Assembly (NCBI GenBank): GCA_946699565.1
Contig: CAMPDW010000011.1
Span: 1 to 64,000, forward strand
Length of the DNA: 64,000 bases
From: an uncultured Commensalibacter sp.
GTDB taxonomy: Bacteria; Pseudomonadota; Alphaproteobacteria; Acetobacterales; Acetobacteraceae
Reading direction: 5' to 3'
Shown in pieces: positions 64,000 to 64,000 of this stretch (position 1 is its first letter; each line of letters starts with the position of its first letter). Position numbers and translations under genes: made by a program. The notes below the pieces were generated by a model. It worked only from the letters and a program-made list of their open reading frames with translations. It did not search any database and had not been told where the DNA came from.

Positions 64000-64000
64000 C

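Overview
The window looks like chromosomal DNA of an AT-rich acetic acid bacterium (Alphaproteobacteria, Acetobacteraceae); the gene families and very low G+C would fit an insect-associated lineage such as Commensalibacter. That placement is inference from recognised families, not from a search. Supporting signs are a hopanoid cluster (hpnA-B-C-D-E-shc-hpnG plus hpnL), an alphaproteobacterial CtrA-type regulator, the small DUF3126 protein, a lipoyl-domain-fused E3 enzyme behind sucAB, and NodT/HlyD/DUF1656 efflux genes. I see no rRNA, tRNA, insertion sequence, prophage or CRISPR array. Almost everything is ordinary, densely packed core DNA; the intergenic stretches are extremely A+T rich.

Layout. 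0.1-2.8 kb: leftward efflux genes (DUF1656, HlyD adaptor, outer-membrane factor) with no inner-membrane FUSC pump beside them. 3.4-5.0 kb: two small YqjD/YqjE-like membrane proteins, then a CtrA-like response regulator carrying Glu at the phospho-acceptor position. 5.0-7.5 kb: NAD kinase, an XRE regulator and a tyrosine phosphatase. 7.5-12.5 kb: succinate dehydrogenase (sdhCDAB) and aspartate-semialdehyde dehydrogenase. 12.7-19.8 kb: zapE and the 2-oxoglutarate dehydrogenase genes sucA-sucB-lpdA, so both enzymes of the alpha-ketoglutarate-to-fumarate stretch, apart from succinyl-CoA conversion, are coded here. 19.9-28.2 kb: L,D-transpeptidase-like protein, small envelope proteins, pyruvate kinase, a soluble hybrid histidine kinase, tyrA and hpnL. 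28.3-36.5 kb: hopanoid biosynthesis, which makes C15 precursors into squalene, cyclises it and starts the side chain. 36.6-46.6 kb: mixed housekeeping (LOG-like protein, MFS carrier, M20 peptidase, MTHFR-like protein, lytic transglycosylase, folD, dicarboxylate symporter, Nudix hydrolase, secB) and a duplicated pair of short repeat proteins. 46.8-52.2 kb: lapA-pyrF-trpF, copper chaperone and copper ATPase, bioB. 52.4-60.8 kb: an acyl-CoA hydratase-family enzyme, a three-gene set (ferritin-like diiron protein, leaderless OpuAC-like binding protein, methyltransferase), then the fatty acid cluster fabD-fabG-acpP-fabF-mltG. 60.8-64 kb: SYLF lipid-binding protein, inositol-monophosphatase-family enzyme, ABM-domain protein, a glycosyltransferase-like protein and the edge of a nucleotidyltransferase-like gene.

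The observations I rate highest are (1) the CtrA-like regulator with a natural D51E exchange and loss of the receiver Lys, (2) the compact diiron / OpuAC-like / methyltransferase set, with a binding-protein fold that has no export signal and no ABC partner, (3) the recently duplicated stand-alone repeat proteins, one with a lysine-rich tail, and (4) a perfect 16-bp inverted repeat directly before an L,D-transpeptidase homologue whose SHGC motif reads SEGC.
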